64,000 nucleotides of DNA from Azorhizobium sp943371865 (GTDB lineage: Bacteria; Pseudomonadota; Alphaproteobacteria; Rhizobiales; Xanthobacteraceae): the NCBI RefSeq assembly GCF_943371865.1, contig NZ_CALRWL010000022.1, forward strand, positions 19,461 to 83,460. The letters are read 5' to 3'. Under the pieces are notes generated by a model. The model saw only the letters and a program-made list of their open reading frames with translations. It did no database searches and was not told the origin of the DNA. This document shows, in pieces, positions 17,112-26,739 of the stretch. How positions within the stretch are numbered: position 1 is the stretch's first letter; each line of letters starts with the position of its first letter. The position numbers and the translations under genes were made by a program.

Positions 17112-18089
17112 ATGCCATTGCTGACGGTGCGCACCGAGCGTTTCCCCATTGCCGGTACCTTCACCATTGCCAGGGGGTCGAAGACTGAAGCTGTTGTGGT
17201 CGAGGTCAATCTTCGCCATGGAGCGTTCTTGGGGAGAGGTGAGTGCGTGCCCTATGCGCGCTATGGCGAAACTGTTGAGGAGACAGTCGCCACTCTGGAG
17301 GCCCTCGCCAATGATGTGGCACATGGCCTTGACCGCATCGCGCTGCAGGAACGCCTTCCGGCCGGAGCCGCACGCAACGCCCTGGATTGCGCCTTTTGGG
17401 ATCTGGAAGCCAAGTCGACCGGAATACCGGTCGCAACCCGACTCGGCCTGCCTCAGCCGCAGTCGGTTATCACTGCGTTCACCCTAAGTCTGGATTCACC
17501 GGACGCGATGGCCGCGGCGGCACGGGCCGCCCACCGGCCGCTGCTGAAGCTCAAGCTCGGCGCCGACGGCGATGCCGATCGCCTGCGGGCCATCCGCGCC
17601 GCCGTGCCGCAGGCGCGCCTGATCGTGGATGCCAATGAGGGATGGTCGGCAGATACGCTCGCCGCCCATATGGCGATCTGTGCGGATGTCGGGGTGGAAT
17701 TGATCGAGCAACCCCTGCCGGCCGTGGATGATGGCGCGTTGGCGACACTTGCCCGCTTGGTCCCGGTGTGTGCCGACGAGAGCGTCCATGATCGGGCAGG
17801 CCTCGGCGCGCTGCGGGATCGCTATGACGCCGTCAATATCAAGCTGGACAAGACCGGCGGCCTCACCGAGGCCCTGGCCATGGCCGAGGCGGCACGGGCG
17901 GAAGGCTTTTCCATCATGGTGGGCTGCATGCTGGCCTCGTCGCTGGCCATGGCGCCGGCCATGCTGTTGGCGCAGCGCGCCACCGTGGTGGATCTGGACG
18001 GGCCGCTGCTGCTGGCACGCGATCGCACCCCCGCCCTGCACTACGAAGGCGCCCTCGCCTTTCCACCCGTCCCGGCTCTCTGGGGCTGA
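17112..18089 (+). CDS. dgcA: Dipeptide epimerase (L-Ala-D/L-Glu epimerase type), enolase superfamily
   Basis: Likely epimerises dipeptides such as L-Ala-D-Glu released from peptidoglycan, allowing their reuse. The 325-residue protein has the superfamily acid/base lysines K146/K148 (LLKLKLG), metal ligands D173 (VDANEGW), E199 (LIEQ) and D222 (CADES), and the opposite lysine K244 (NIKLDK). The final 49 bp overlap the convergent transporter gene. Specificity for L-Ala-L-Glu over other dipeptides is inferred from the family. No partner peptidase is adjacent. Confidence 0.87.
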   Translation: MPLLTVRTERFPIAGTFTIARGSKTEAVVVEVNLRHGAFLGRGECVPYARYGETVEETVATLEALANDVAHGLDRIALQERLPAGAARNALDCAFWDLEAKSTGIPVATRLGLPQPQSVITAFTLSLDSPDAMAAAARAAHRPLLKLKLGADGDADRLRAIRAAVPQARLIVDANEGWSADTLAAHMAICADVGVELIEQPLPAVDDGALATLARLVPVCADESVHDRAGLGALRDRYDAVNIKLDKTGGLTEALAMAEAARAEGFSIMVGCMLASSLAMAPAMLLAQRATVVDLDGPLLLARDRTPALHYEGALAFPPVPALWG

Positions 18090-19222
18090 AGCCGGTGCGA
18101 GATCAGAGCCGCCGCCAAGCCAGCGCCGCCGAGCCCGGCGGAGCCCAGAAAGGTGTCGGAGCCATAGGCGGCAAACAGCACGCCCGACAGAGCGCTGGCG
18201 CCAGCCATGGCGAGGCTGACGGTCCAGCCGGCCAAAGACTGCATGGTGGCGGCCCGATGCTCGGGCACCGCGCGGGCGACAAGTTCCACAAGCCCGAGAT
18301 AGGTCGCCCCAAACGTCGCCCCGTGCAGCAACTGCAGCGGCACCAGCCAGAGTAGCGGCGGATCAAGCGACAGCAGGCAGAATCGCAGGACCGCGGCGCC
18401 GCCGCCAATGGCCAGCAGCGCGGCGGGATCGAGACGCCGCAGCACCCGGGTTCCGAACCGGAACAGCACGATCTCGGCCAGCACGCCGGTCGCCCACAGC
18501 ATCCCGATGACGGTGAGGGACAACCCTTGAGCCCGCCAATTCATGGAGCCGAAGGCATAAAGCGTCGCATGGCTCGCCTGAATCATTGCCGCCGCCAGGA
18601 TCCCCACCACAAGGGCCGCCCGGGCGCGAGGCAGCGCCAGATGGCTTGTGCCATCGCGCATCGGGCGCGGCAGTTCCGGCAGCGCCACGCAGGTGGCGAG
18701 AAAGGCCGCATGTCCGGCGAGCATCATCGCCACGACGATGCCTTCTCCGGTCCAGGCAATGACCACGCCACCGGCGAGGTTGGCGAGGATGAAGGAGGTG
18801 GAGCCCCACAGCCGGCTCTGCCCATAGTCCACCCGCTTGGCCCGCGCCTGCCGGGTGGCATAGGCATCGAGCAACTGGAACGAGGGGTTCCACACCATGG
18901 CCGACAGCCCCAGCACCAGGAAAATGGCCTGGGGGGTGCGTGCGAAGGCCAGCAGACTGATGAGAATAAGGGTCGCGGCGGCGAGCGCCGTCAGCAGCGC
19001 CTTCGGTCGCCCGAGGCGATCTGACAGCAGGCCGAGAAGCGGTGTTGCCACCAGACGCGTGACCAGCGGCACCGCCAAGGCGACGCCGATCTCCTGCGGA
19101 TCAAGACCCTGCCCTGTCAGCCAGAGCGGGAAAAACGGCATGTAGATGCCCAGGGCGAAGAACAGCGCGCCATAGGCCGAGCCAAGGGCCACCCGCAAGG
19201 ATCTGTTCGCCTGCCCGGTCAT
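18041..19222 (-). CDS. MFS transporter, HcaT/phenylpropionate-permease-like
   Basis: A 393-residue major facilitator with about twelve hydrophobic segments and the loop 2-3 motif GLLSDRLGRPK. The pattern MPFFPLWLTGQGLDPQEIG near the N-terminus is typical of the MFS_1_like (HcaT) group. It lies 48 bp downstream of tpiA on the same strand and may be co-transcribed with it, although a functional link is not obvious. Its 3' end overlaps the epimerase gene. Substrate unknown. Confidence 0.85.
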   Translation of the reverse strand: MTGQANRSLRVALGSAYGALFFALGIYMPFFPLWLTGQGLDPQEIGVALAVPLVTRLVATPLLGLLSDRLGRPKALLTALAAATLILISLLAFARTPQAIFLVLGLSAMVWNPSFQLLDAYATRQARAKRVDYGQSRLWGSTSFILANLAGGVVIAWTGEGIVVAMMLAGHAAFLATCVALPELPRPMRDGTSHLALPRARAALVVGILAAAMIQASHATLYAFGSMNWRAQGLSLTVIGMLWATGVLAEIVLFRFGTRVLRRLDPAALLAIGGGAAVLRFCLLSLDPPLLWLVPLQLLHGATFGATYLGLVELVARAVPEHRAATMQSLAGWTVSLAMAGASALSGVLFAAYGSDTFLGSAGLGGAGLAAALISHRLQPQRAGTGGKARAPS

Positions 19223-19270
19223 CAGGAGCCGTTCCCGCCTTCAGGCCGTCCGCCAGCCGCGTGGCGAGGC

Positions 19271-20029
19271 CTAGAGATAGGCCCGCGCAATGGCGAGAAA
19301 GTCGGACGATTTCAGGCTCGCGCCGCCCACCAGCGCCCCGTCCACATCGGCCGCTCCCAGCAGGGCGCCTACATTGTCCGGCTTCACCGAGCCGCCATAC
19401 AGGATCCGCATGCCCTGCGCCGCGGCACCGAATCGCTCCTTGAGCACGGCGCGGATGACGCCATGCACTTCAGCCACATCCTCGGCCGTGGGAACCAGAC
19501 CGGTGCCGATGGCCCACACCGGCTCATAGGCCACCACCAGATTTTCGGGCGTCGCCGCATCCGGAACGGATCCGCGCACCTGACGGGCAACGACGGCGTG
19601 GCAATGGCCCGCCTGGCGCTGGGCCTCGGTCTCGCCGACGCAGACGACTGCCATGAGGCCGGCGCGCCAAGCGGCTTCGGCCTTCTCCCAGACCATTTCG
19701 TCGCTCTCGTGATGGTCCGCGCGGCGCTCCGAATGCCCGACAATCACCGCGGTGGCGCCGGCATCCGCCAGCATTTCCGCGGACAGGTCGCCGGTGTGGG
19801 CGCCGCTCGCCTTCATGTGACAATCCTGAGCCCCGATCCGCAAGGCGCTGTGATCCGACTCAACCACAGCCGTCGCCAGCAAAGTGGCCGGCGGGCAAAT
19901 GAGAAGGTCTACCCGAGCCGCCAGCGCCGCATCGTAGCCATCGGCGATGGCCCGGATTTCCGCAGCAGAGTCCCGCAGGCCGTTCATTTTCCAGTTTCCG
20001 GCGACAAGCGGGCGGCGTTCAGCGGACAT
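19271..20029 (-). CDS. tpiA: Triosephosphate isomerase
   Basis: Interconverts dihydroxyacetone phosphate and glyceraldehyde 3-phosphate in glycolysis and gluconeogenesis. The 252-residue protein has all catalytic residues: K14 in NWKMNG, H99 in GHSERR and E169 in AYEPVWAIGTG. The phosphate-binding motif ILYGGSV lies near the C-terminus. It is divergent from ppiD, as in many Alphaproteobacteria. Confidence 0.97.
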   Translation of the reverse strand: MSAERRPLVAGNWKMNGLRDSAAEIRAIADGYDAALAARVDLLICPPATLLATAVVESDHSALRIGAQDCHMKASGAHTGDLSAEMLADAGATAVIVGHSERRADHHESDEMVWEKAEAAWRAGLMAVVCVGETEAQRQAGHCHAVVARQVRGSVPDAATPENLVVAYEPVWAIGTGLVPTAEDVAEVHGVIRAVLKERFGAAAQGMRILYGGSVKPDNVGALLGAADVDGALVGGASLKSSDFLAIARAYL

Positions 20030-20213
20030 CAGGATCTCCAGAGGGCAATTGATTCCCCTCGGTTATCAGAGCGCGACTGAAGCGGCAAACGGGCCTGCAA
20101 GGTTGGCGCGAAAAAGGGGCGCGCCTGTGCCGTTGCGGCGGCGGTGCCCGCTCCCTATGATGCGCGCCTTCTGCGCCGGGCCTTGCCGGGCGCTCCTCGA
20201 ACCAGACCGAACG

Positions 20214-22112
20214 ATGGTACTCCAGAATCTCCGCAAGGGCGCATCCGGCCTAATCGCCAAGGTCTTTCTCCTCGTGCTGATGGTCAGCTTCGTCCTTTGG
20301 GGCATTTCTGGCGTGTTCCAGGGCTATGGGACCAACACAGTTGCCAGCGTCGGCCAGACCGACATTCCGGCGGACGCGTTCCGCCAGCAGTATCTCGATC
20401 AGATCCAGCGCATCGGCCGGCAGGCCGGTCGCGGCATCACCCCCGAGCAAGCCCGCGCCTTCGGGCTCGACCGGCAGGTGTTGAACCAGATGATCTCGGA
20501 GGCGACGCTGGACGATGCGGCGCGCAGCCTGGGTCTGGCCATGTCCGACGAAGAGCTGATCAATGGCCTGCGCGAAAATCCGTCCTTGCGTCCGCAGGGC
20601 GCGACGGCGTTCGATCCGGCGTATTTCCAGCAGCTCCTGCGGGCCAACGGCCTGACCGAGCAGCGCTTCCTTGCCGCGGAGCGCAAGCGTGTGCTGCGCC
20701 AGCAACTGGTGGAATCGCTCGGCGGCGGGATGCCGTTGCCCACAACGCTGAAGTCCGCCGTGCATCGCTTCGAGGGCGAGCAGCGCGCGGTGTCCTATCT
20801 GGACGTGACCTCGGCTGCGGTCACCGCGGGACCCGCGCCAACCGACGAGCAATTGAAGGCCTATTACGACACCCACAAGGTGGCCTTCCGTGCGCCCGAG
20901 TATCGCAAGCTGACGTATTTGGCGCTCACACCGGCCACGCTGGCCCCCTGGGTGCAGGTGACGGATGCAGACGTGCGCGCGGCGTATGAGCGCAATGCCG
21001 GCCGCTTTGGCACGCCCGAGCAGCGCGAAGTGCAGCAGGTGGTGTTCCCCACCGAGGCCGACGCGGCGGCTGCCCTCGAGAAGCTGAAGGCCGGTACGCC
21101 GTTCGCGGATATTGCCGCGGCCCGGGGATTGACCACGAAGGACACGGATCTCGGCCTGGTGGCCAAGAGTGCCATCATCGACCCCAAGGTGGCCGATGCC
21201 GCCTTCGCTCTGCCTGCCGACAGCACCTCGGAGCCGATCCAGGGCCGTTTCGGATATGCGCTGGTGCACGTGGGCAAGATCGTCCCCGCGGCTCAGGCGC
21301 CGTTCGAGGAAGTCCAGGCCGGCCTGCGCCGCGACTTGTCCCTGGAGCGCGCCCGTCGTGAGCTGATGGACAAGCATGACGCCATCGAAGACGAACGCGG
21401 CGCCGGCGGCACCCTGGCCGAAGCCGCCCAGAAGCTGGGGCTGCCCACCGAAGTCATCGACGACGTCGATCGTTCGGGGCGCGACCTGTCCGGTGCCGAG
21501 ATCACCAGCATTCCGGCCCGGACCGAGGTGCTCAACGGCGCCTTCGCCAGCCGTCCCGGCACCGACAATGACGCGGTGCAACTGCCGCAGAATGGCGGTT
21601 ACGTCTGGTATGACGTCAATGAAATCACGCCGTCGCGGGAGCGCCCGTTCGAGGAAGTCCGCGAGCAAGTCGCTGCGCGCTGGACGGCGGATGAAGTGAC
21701 CAAGGCGGTGGATGCCAAGGCCAAGGCTCTGCTGGCCGAACTGCAGGCCGGCAAGGCGCTGGCGGAGGTTGCCAGTGCGAACGGGCTCGACGTGAAGACG
21801 GCGAGTGCCCTCAAGCGTGGTCGGGCTGAAGGTGACTTCAGCTCGGACGCAGTCGCCAAGGTATTTGCGCTGCCCGAGGGCGGCTTCGGGATCGCCGGCG
21901 GCTCGGTTGCGGCGGAGCAGTTGGTGTTCCAGGTCACCAAGATCGAGGTGCCCGGCGATGCCCAGGCGGACGCTCGCGTGGACGCGCAACTGCAGCAGCA
22001 GGTGCAAAATGACGTGCTCCAGCAATATCTGTCCGCGGTCCAGAAGCAGATCGGCCTGAAGGTCAACGAGCGCGCGCTGCTCCAGGCCACCGGCGGAAAC
22101 GCGGTGAACTGA
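20214..22112 (+). CDS. ppiD: PpiD-like periplasmic folding chaperone / peptidyl-prolyl isomerase
   Basis: Membrane-anchored periplasmic chaperone of 632 residues. A single transmembrane segment (residues 11-34) is followed by a SurA_N-type chaperone region (FRQQYLDQIQRIGRQ onward), then a parvulin-like domain at roughly 250-380 and a long C-terminal region. The start at ATG 20214 puts the membrane segment at the usual place; the frame is open to 19947, but that extension is antisense to tpiA. It ends 2 bp before the trpE GTG codon and 11 bp before its preferred ATG, so the two genes are probably co-transcribed. Confidence 0.9.
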   Translation: MVLQNLRKGASGLIAKVFLLVLMVSFVLWGISGVFQGYGTNTVASVGQTDIPADAFRQQYLDQIQRIGRQAGRGITPEQARAFGLDRQVLNQMISEATLDDAARSLGLAMSDEELINGLRENPSLRPQGATAFDPAYFQQLLRANGLTEQRFLAAERKRVLRQQLVESLGGGMPLPTTLKSAVHRFEGEQRAVSYLDVTSAAVTAGPAPTDEQLKAYYDTHKVAFRAPEYRKLTYLALTPATLAPWVQVTDADVRAAYERNAGRFGTPEQREVQQVVFPTEADAAAALEKLKAGTPFADIAAARGLTTKDTDLGLVAKSAIIDPKVADAAFALPADSTSEPIQGRFGYALVHVGKIVPAAQAPFEEVQAGLRRDLSLERARRELMDKHDAIEDERGAGGTLAEAAQKLGLPTEVIDDVDRSGRDLSGAEITSIPARTEVLNGAFASRPGTDNDAVQLPQNGGYVWYDVNEITPSRERPFEEVREQVAARWTADEVTKAVDAKAKALLAELQAGKALAEVASANGLDVKTASALKRGRAEGDFSSDAVAKVFALPEGGFGIAGGSVAAEQLVFQVTKIEVPGDAQADARVDAQLQQQVQNDVLQQYLSAVQKQIGLKVNERALLQATGGNAVN

Positions 22113-22123
22113 GGGTGAGCGGC

Positions 22124-23635
22124 ATGAGTGCACCGAGCCCGTTCGACAGCTTCGCCGCCCGTTATGCGCGCGGCGAAGCCCAGGTGGTCAGCACCACCTT
22201 GGTGGCGGATCTGGAGACCCCGGTCTCCGCCTTCCTCAAGATTGCCGGCGAGAAGCCGAACGCCTTCCTGCTGGAGTCGGTGGAAGGCGGTGAGACCCGC
22301 GGCCGCTATTCCATGATCGGGCTTGATCCCGACCTGATCTGGCGCAGCAATGGCGACGTCGCCGAGATCAACCGCAACGCCCTGACCGACAAGGACAGCT
22401 TCGAGCGCTGCGCGGAACCGCCGCTAACGGCGCTGCGGGCGCTCTTGGCCGAATCGGCCATCGATCTGCCCGAGGGCGCCCCGCCCATGGCTGCCGGCGT
22501 GTTCGGCTATCTCGGCTATGACATGGTGCGGCAGATGGAGCGTCTGGCGCCGGCGAAGGCCGATCCCATCGGCGTGCCGGAGGCCCTGCTGATCCGCCCC
22601 ACCATCATGGTGGTGTTCGATGCGGTGAAGGACGAAATCACGGCCGTAACGCCGGTGCGGCCCCGTCCCGACGTCTCCGCCACCGCCGCGTTCGAGGCTG
22701 CTCTGGGTCGGCTCGATGCGGTCACGTCGGCGCTGGAGCAGCCCATCGCCCATCCTGCGCCCGATCCCTTCCATGGCGCGGTGGAAGCCACGTCCAACAC
22801 CACCCAGGCGGACTTCTGCGCCATGGTGGAGCAGGCCAAGACCTATATCCGCGCCGGCGACATCTTCCAGGTGGTGCTGTCGCAACGGTTCGAGAGCCCG
22901 TTCGCTTTGCCCCCGTTTGCGCTCTACCGCGCCCTGCGGCGGATCAATCCGGCGCCGTTCCTGGTGTATCTGAACTTCGACGGCTTCTCGGTGGTCTGCT
23001 CCAGCCCCGAGATCCTGGTGCGGCTGCGGCGCAATAAGGTGACCATCCGCCCCATCGCCGGCACCCGCCGCCGGGGCGCCAGCCCCACCGAAGACGATGC
23101 GCTGGCCGCCGAACTGCTCGCCGATCCCAAGGAGCGCGCCGAGCATCTCATGCTTCTGGACCTCGGGCGCAACGATGCCGGCCGGGTGTCGCAGATCGGC
23201 AGCGTGAAGGTCACCGACAGCTTCTTCATCGAACGCTACAGCCAGGTCATGCACATCGTCTCCAATGTGGAAGGCGATCTGGATCCGCGCTTCGATGCCC
23301 TCGACGTGCTCGCGGCGGGGTTTCCCGCCGGCACGGTCTCCGGTGCGCCCAAGGTGCGGGCCATGGAGGTCATCGACGAACTGGAGCGCGACAAGCGCGG
23401 CATCTATGCCGGCGCCATCGGCTATTTCGGCGCCAACGGCGAGATGGACACCTGCATCGTCCTGCGCACCGCGGTGGTGAAGGACGGCCGCATGTATGTG
23501 CAGGCCGGTGCCGGGCTGGTCTATGACAGCGTGCCCGAAAGCGAACACCAGGAATGCATCAACAAGGCCAAGGCCTTGTTCCGCGCCGGTGAGGAAGCGG
23601 TGCGGTTTGCCGCCCGCGCGGGGCGGGGCCAATGA
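22124..23635 (+). CDS. trpE: Anthranilate synthase component I
   Basis: Makes anthranilate from chorismate using ammonia supplied by TrpG; first step of tryptophan synthesis. About 503 residues from ATG 22124 (GAGG upstream), or 506 from GTG 22115. The feedback-inhibition motif LLES is present near the N-terminus (NAFLLESVEGG), and the C-terminal catalytic core has PIAGTRRRG, DLGRNDAGRV and GAIGYFG. It follows ppiD with no leader, so the leader-peptide attenuation known for rhizobial trpE is not visible here. trpE and trpG are separate, unlike the fused trpE(G) of Rhizobium. A 145-bp gap leads to trpG. Confidence 0.96.
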   Translation: MSAPSPFDSFAARYARGEAQVVSTTLVADLETPVSAFLKIAGEKPNAFLLESVEGGETRGRYSMIGLDPDLIWRSNGDVAEINRNALTDKDSFERCAEPPLTALRALLAESAIDLPEGAPPMAAGVFGYLGYDMVRQMERLAPAKADPIGVPEALLIRPTIMVVFDAVKDEITAVTPVRPRPDVSATAAFEAALGRLDAVTSALEQPIAHPAPDPFHGAVEATSNTTQADFCAMVEQAKTYIRAGDIFQVVLSQRFESPFALPPFALYRALRRINPAPFLVYLNFDGFSVVCSSPEILVRLRRNKVTIRPIAGTRRRGASPTEDDALAAELLADPKERAEHLMLLDLGRNDAGRVSQIGSVKVTDSFFIERYSQVMHIVSNVEGDLDPRFDALDVLAAGFPAGTVSGAPKVRAMEVIDELERDKRGIYAGAIGYFGANGEMDTCIVLRTAVVKDGRMYVQAGAGLVYDSVPESEHQECINKAKALFRAGEEAVRFAARAGRGQ

Positions 23636-23780
23636 GCCTCCGCCAGAAAATGGCATGCCGAGGCCGATGGCGTGGCGCTTGACCCGCTGATCGCCGCCAC
23701 GCTTTAACCTTGAGAGCGCCGCTCGCCCCTGTTCGCCGCGAGCCCCGCCTGCCCGGATCCGCCGGGCGCCTGGAGCCCCG

Positions 23781-24383
23781 ATGACCGCCGTCACGCTGAT
23801 CGATAATTACGACAGCTTCACCTACAACCTCTGGCACTATCTGGGTGAGCTGGGCGCCACCGTGACCGTGCATCGCAACGACGCGCGCGACGTGGAGGGC
23901 ATACTGGGTGATCGCCCCGATGCCATCGTCATCTCGCCCGGCCCCTGCACGCCCAAGGAAGCCGGCATTTGCTGCGACCTGATCGCCGCCGCCAGCGCCA
24001 GCGTGCCGGTGATGGGGGTGTGCCTCGGCCACCAGGCCATCGGACAGGTCTTCGGCGGCGATGTCATTCGCGCCCCACTGCCCATGCACGGCAAGCTGTC
24101 CGAGATCCAGCACGAGGGACGCTCGGTGTTTCGGGGCCTGAACCATTCCTTTCTGGCCACCCGCTACCATTCCCTAATCGTGGCGCGGGAAACCTTGCCG
24201 GACGATCTGGAAATCACCGCCCAGACCGGCGATGGCCTCATCATGGGCCTCGCCCACCGCACACGCCCGGTGCACGGCGTGCAATTCCATCCCGAGAGCA
24301 TTGCCTCGGAACATGGCCACGCGCTGCTGCGCAACTTCCTCGACATCGCCGCCGCGTTCAACGCCGCCCGCAGCAAGGATTGA
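23781..24383 (+). CDS. trpG: Anthranilate synthase component II (glutamine amidotransferase)
   Basis: Releases ammonia from glutamine for TrpE. The 200-residue class-I amidotransferase has the nucleophile in MGVCLGHQAIG and the His-Glu pair in QFHPES. IDNYDSFTYNL at the N-terminus is family-typical. In some bacteria the same protein also serves folate synthesis (PabA); the adjacent trpD-trpC supports the tryptophan role. It lies 7 bp before trpD. Confidence 0.96.
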   Translation: MTAVTLIDNYDSFTYNLWHYLGELGATVTVHRNDARDVEGILGDRPDAIVISPGPCTPKEAGICCDLIAAASASVPVMGVCLGHQAIGQVFGGDVIRAPLPMHGKLSEIQHEGRSVFRGLNHSFLATRYHSLIVARETLPDDLEITAQTGDGLIMGLAHRTRPVHGVQFHPESIASEHGHALLRNFLDIAAAFNAARSKD

Positions 24384-24390
24384 GAGCACC

Positions 24391-25425
24391 ATGGAGCGGT
24401 TTCGACCCCTGCTGGGCAAGGTTGCCACTGGCGCCATGCTCTCCCGCGAGGAATCCGCCTACGCCTTCGACAAGATGATGTCGGGCGAGACCACCCCGTC
24501 GCAGATGGGCGCCTTCCTGATGGGCCTGCGCGTGCGCGGCGAGACGGTGGAGGAGATCGTCGGCGCGGTATCGGTGATGCGCGCCAAAATGCTGCCGGTG
24601 AAGGCCCCCGAGGACGCGGTGGACGTGGTGGGCACCGGCGGCGACGCCTCCGGCTCCTATAACATCTCCACCTGCGCCTCCTTCATCGTTGCCGGCGCCG
24701 GCGTGCCTGTGGCCAAGCACGGCAACCGCGCCTTGTCGTCGAAATCGGGCGCCGCGGATGTGCTGGCAGCCCTGGGCGTGCGGCTGGACCTGCCGCCCGC
24801 CGCCATTTCGCGCTGCATCGCCGAGGCCGGCATCGGCTTCATGTTTGCCCCCGCCCACCATCCCGCCATGAAACATGTGGGCCCCACCCGCGTGGAGCTC
24901 GGCACCCGCACGATCTTCAATCTGCTCGGGCCTCTGTCCAACCCGGCGGGGGTCCGCCGCCAGATGGTCGGTGTCTTCGCCAAGGCCTGGATCACGCCAT
25001 TGGCGGAAGTACTGACCGCTCTCGGCTCCGAGCGGGCCTGGGTGGTGCATGGGTCTGACGGACTGGATGAGATCACCATCTCCGGCACCACCGATGTGGC
25101 CAGCCTGGAGAATGGCAGTGTCCGCACCTTCGAGATCTCTCCCGAAGACGTGGGGCTCACCCGCGCGCCGGCGGAGGCTCTGCGCGGCGGCGATGCCGAG
25201 CACAATGCCACCGCCCTGCGCGCCGTATTGGATGGCGCGCCCGGCGCCTATCGCGACGTGGCACTGCTGAATGCCGGCGCTGCGCTGCTGGTCTCGGGCC
25301 GCGCCAAGGATCTCACCGAAGGCGTCGACATGGCGCGAGTCAGCGTTGATACCGGCGCTGCCCGCACCCGCCTCGAACAACTCGCCCGCGTCTCGCAGGC
25401 GCTCGCCCCGCAGGTGGAAGCATGA
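24391..25425 (+). CDS. trpD: Anthranilate phosphoribosyltransferase
   Basis: Transfers phosphoribose from PRPP to anthranilate. 344 residues from ATG 24391. The frame is open upstream into trpG, but MERFRPLLGKVATG is the family start. Conserved PRPP-binding motifs DVVGTGGDASGSYNIST and KHGNRALSSKSGAADVL are intact. The stop overlaps the trpC start by 4 bp (ATGA), indicating translational coupling. Confidence 0.97.
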   Translation: MERFRPLLGKVATGAMLSREESAYAFDKMMSGETTPSQMGAFLMGLRVRGETVEEIVGAVSVMRAKMLPVKAPEDAVDVVGTGGDASGSYNISTCASFIVAGAGVPVAKHGNRALSSKSGAADVLAALGVRLDLPPAAISRCIAEAGIGFMFAPAHHPAMKHVGPTRVELGTRTIFNLLGPLSNPAGVRRQMVGVFAKAWITPLAEVLTALGSERAWVVHGSDGLDEITISGTTDVASLENGSVRTFEISPEDVGLTRAPAEALRGGDAEHNATALRAVLDGAPGAYRDVALLNAGAALLVSGRAKDLTEGVDMARVSVDTGAARTRLEQLARVSQALAPQVEA

Positions 25426-26213
25426 GCGACATCCTCACACGCATCGAGATCTACAAGCGCGCCGAGATCGACGCGGCGAAGGCCGCGCGTCCGCTGTCCG
25501 AAGTCGATGCCGCCGCCCGCGCGGCCCCGCCGGTGCGCCCGTTCGCGGGGGCGCTGACGGACAAGATCGCAGCCGGCCGCACAGCGCTGATCGCGGAAAT
25601 CAAGAAGGCGAGCCCCTCCAAGGGTTTGATCCGGGAGGATTTCGATCCGCCGGCGCTGGCGCGCGCCTATGAGGCGGGCGGTGCGGCTTGCCTCTCGGTG
25701 CTGACCGATACGCCTTCGTTCCAGGGCGCGCCGGAATTCCTGACCGCGGCACGGGCGGAGGTCGCCCTCCCCGTTCTGCGCAAGGATTTCATGTACGACA
25801 CCTATCAGGTGGCGGAGGCGCGCGCCTGGGGAGCCGATTGCATCCTGGTGATCATGGCCGGCGTCGACGATGCCCTCGCGCTCGACCTGCTGGAGGCCAC
25901 GCGCGCCTATGGCATGGATGCGATCGTGGAGGTCCATGACGATGCCGAGCTGGAGCGGGCGCTGGCACTCCCTGCCCGACTGATCGGCATCAACAATCGC
26001 AATCTGCGCACGTTCGAGACCACGCTGGCCACCAGCGGCCGGCTTGCCCCCAAGGTGCCGAAGGACCGCATCGCCATTGGCGAAAGCGGCATCTTCACCC
26101 CCTCCGATGTGGCACAGTTGGCGCGCGTCGGCATCTCGAGCATCCTGGTGGGCGAGAGCCTGATGCGCCAGGACGACGTGACAGCAGCAACCCGCGCCCT
26201 TTTGGGAACGTGA
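25422..26213 (+). CDS. trpC: Indole-3-glycerol phosphate synthase
   Basis: Closes the indole ring in tryptophan synthesis. The 263-residue TIM barrel has EIKKASPSKG, VLRKDFMYDTYQV, INNRNLRTF and IGESGIF motifs, including the catalytic lysines and glutamates. It is not fused to TrpF. It overlaps trpD by 4 bp and ends 76 bp before the DUF2147 gene. Confidence 0.97.
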   Translation: MSDILTRIEIYKRAEIDAAKAARPLSEVDAAARAAPPVRPFAGALTDKIAAGRTALIAEIKKASPSKGLIREDFDPPALARAYEAGGAACLSVLTDTPSFQGAPEFLTAARAEVALPVLRKDFMYDTYQVAEARAWGADCILVIMAGVDDALALDLLEATRAYGMDAIVEVHDDAELERALALPARLIGINNRNLRTFETTLATSGRLAPKVPKDRIAIGESGIFTPSDVAQLARVGISSILVGESLMRQDDVTAATRALLGT

Positions 26214-26289
26214 GCTTCCCCCGGCGCGATCTGTTGCGCCATACTGCCAGCAACCCGCCGCCAGATGCGGGTCTGCTGGGAGAATGCGC

Positions 26290-26739
26290 ATGAAGATGGT
26301 CACGGTTCTGCGGTCGGCACGCTCGGGTCTGGTTGTCGGTGCGGCCTTTATGGCGCTACTCGGAGCCGCACCGGCGTTCGCCGCCGATGTGACTGGCCTT
26401 TGGGCTACGCCGTCCCGCGGCGGGCAGGTGGAGATCACCAAATGCGGCGCGTCCGTTTGCGGGCGCTTGGTGTCGTCCGAAGGCATCAAGGCCGATCCCG
26501 CCCTCAAGGACGCCAACAACACCGATACCGGGCAGCGCGGGCGCCTTCTGAAGGGTCTGCTGATCCTCAAGGGATTTTCCGGCGGCCCCACGGAGTGGAC
26601 GGGTGGGGAAATCTACAATGCCGAGGACGGCAAGACCTATGGCGCCACCTTGACCCTGAATGCCGACGATACGCTGAACGTGCGCGGCTGCGTTTTCGTG
26701 CCCTTGTGCAAGACCCAGACATGGACCAGGGTCCGCTGA
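26290..26739 (+). CDS. DUF2147-family exported protein
   Basis: A 149-residue protein of unknown function with an N-terminal signal peptide (hydrophobic stretch ending at APAFAAD). The mature part is a small beta-rich domain starting VTGLWATPSRGG, with cysteines in ITKCGASVCGRLV and RGCVFVPLCKTQTW. The last cysteine pair may form a periplasmic disulfide. ATG 26290 is six bases after GGGAGA; ATG 26284 is too close to it. It is inserted between trpC and moaC, and its stop overlaps the moaC start (TGATG). Confidence 0.82.
   Translation: MKMVTVLRSARSGLVVGAAFMALLGAAPAFAADVTGLWATPSRGGQVEITKCGASVCGRLVSSEGIKADPALKDANNTDTGQRGRLLKGLLILKGFSGGPTEWTGGEIYNAEDGKTYGATLTLNADDTLNVRGCVFVPLCKTQTWTRVR

Noticed and set aside
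26265..26738. Extended MoaC start giving a DUF2147-MoaC fusion
   Set aside because: The extension is a different frame of the DUF2147 gene; the TGATG overlap at 26739 gives a normal MoaC length.
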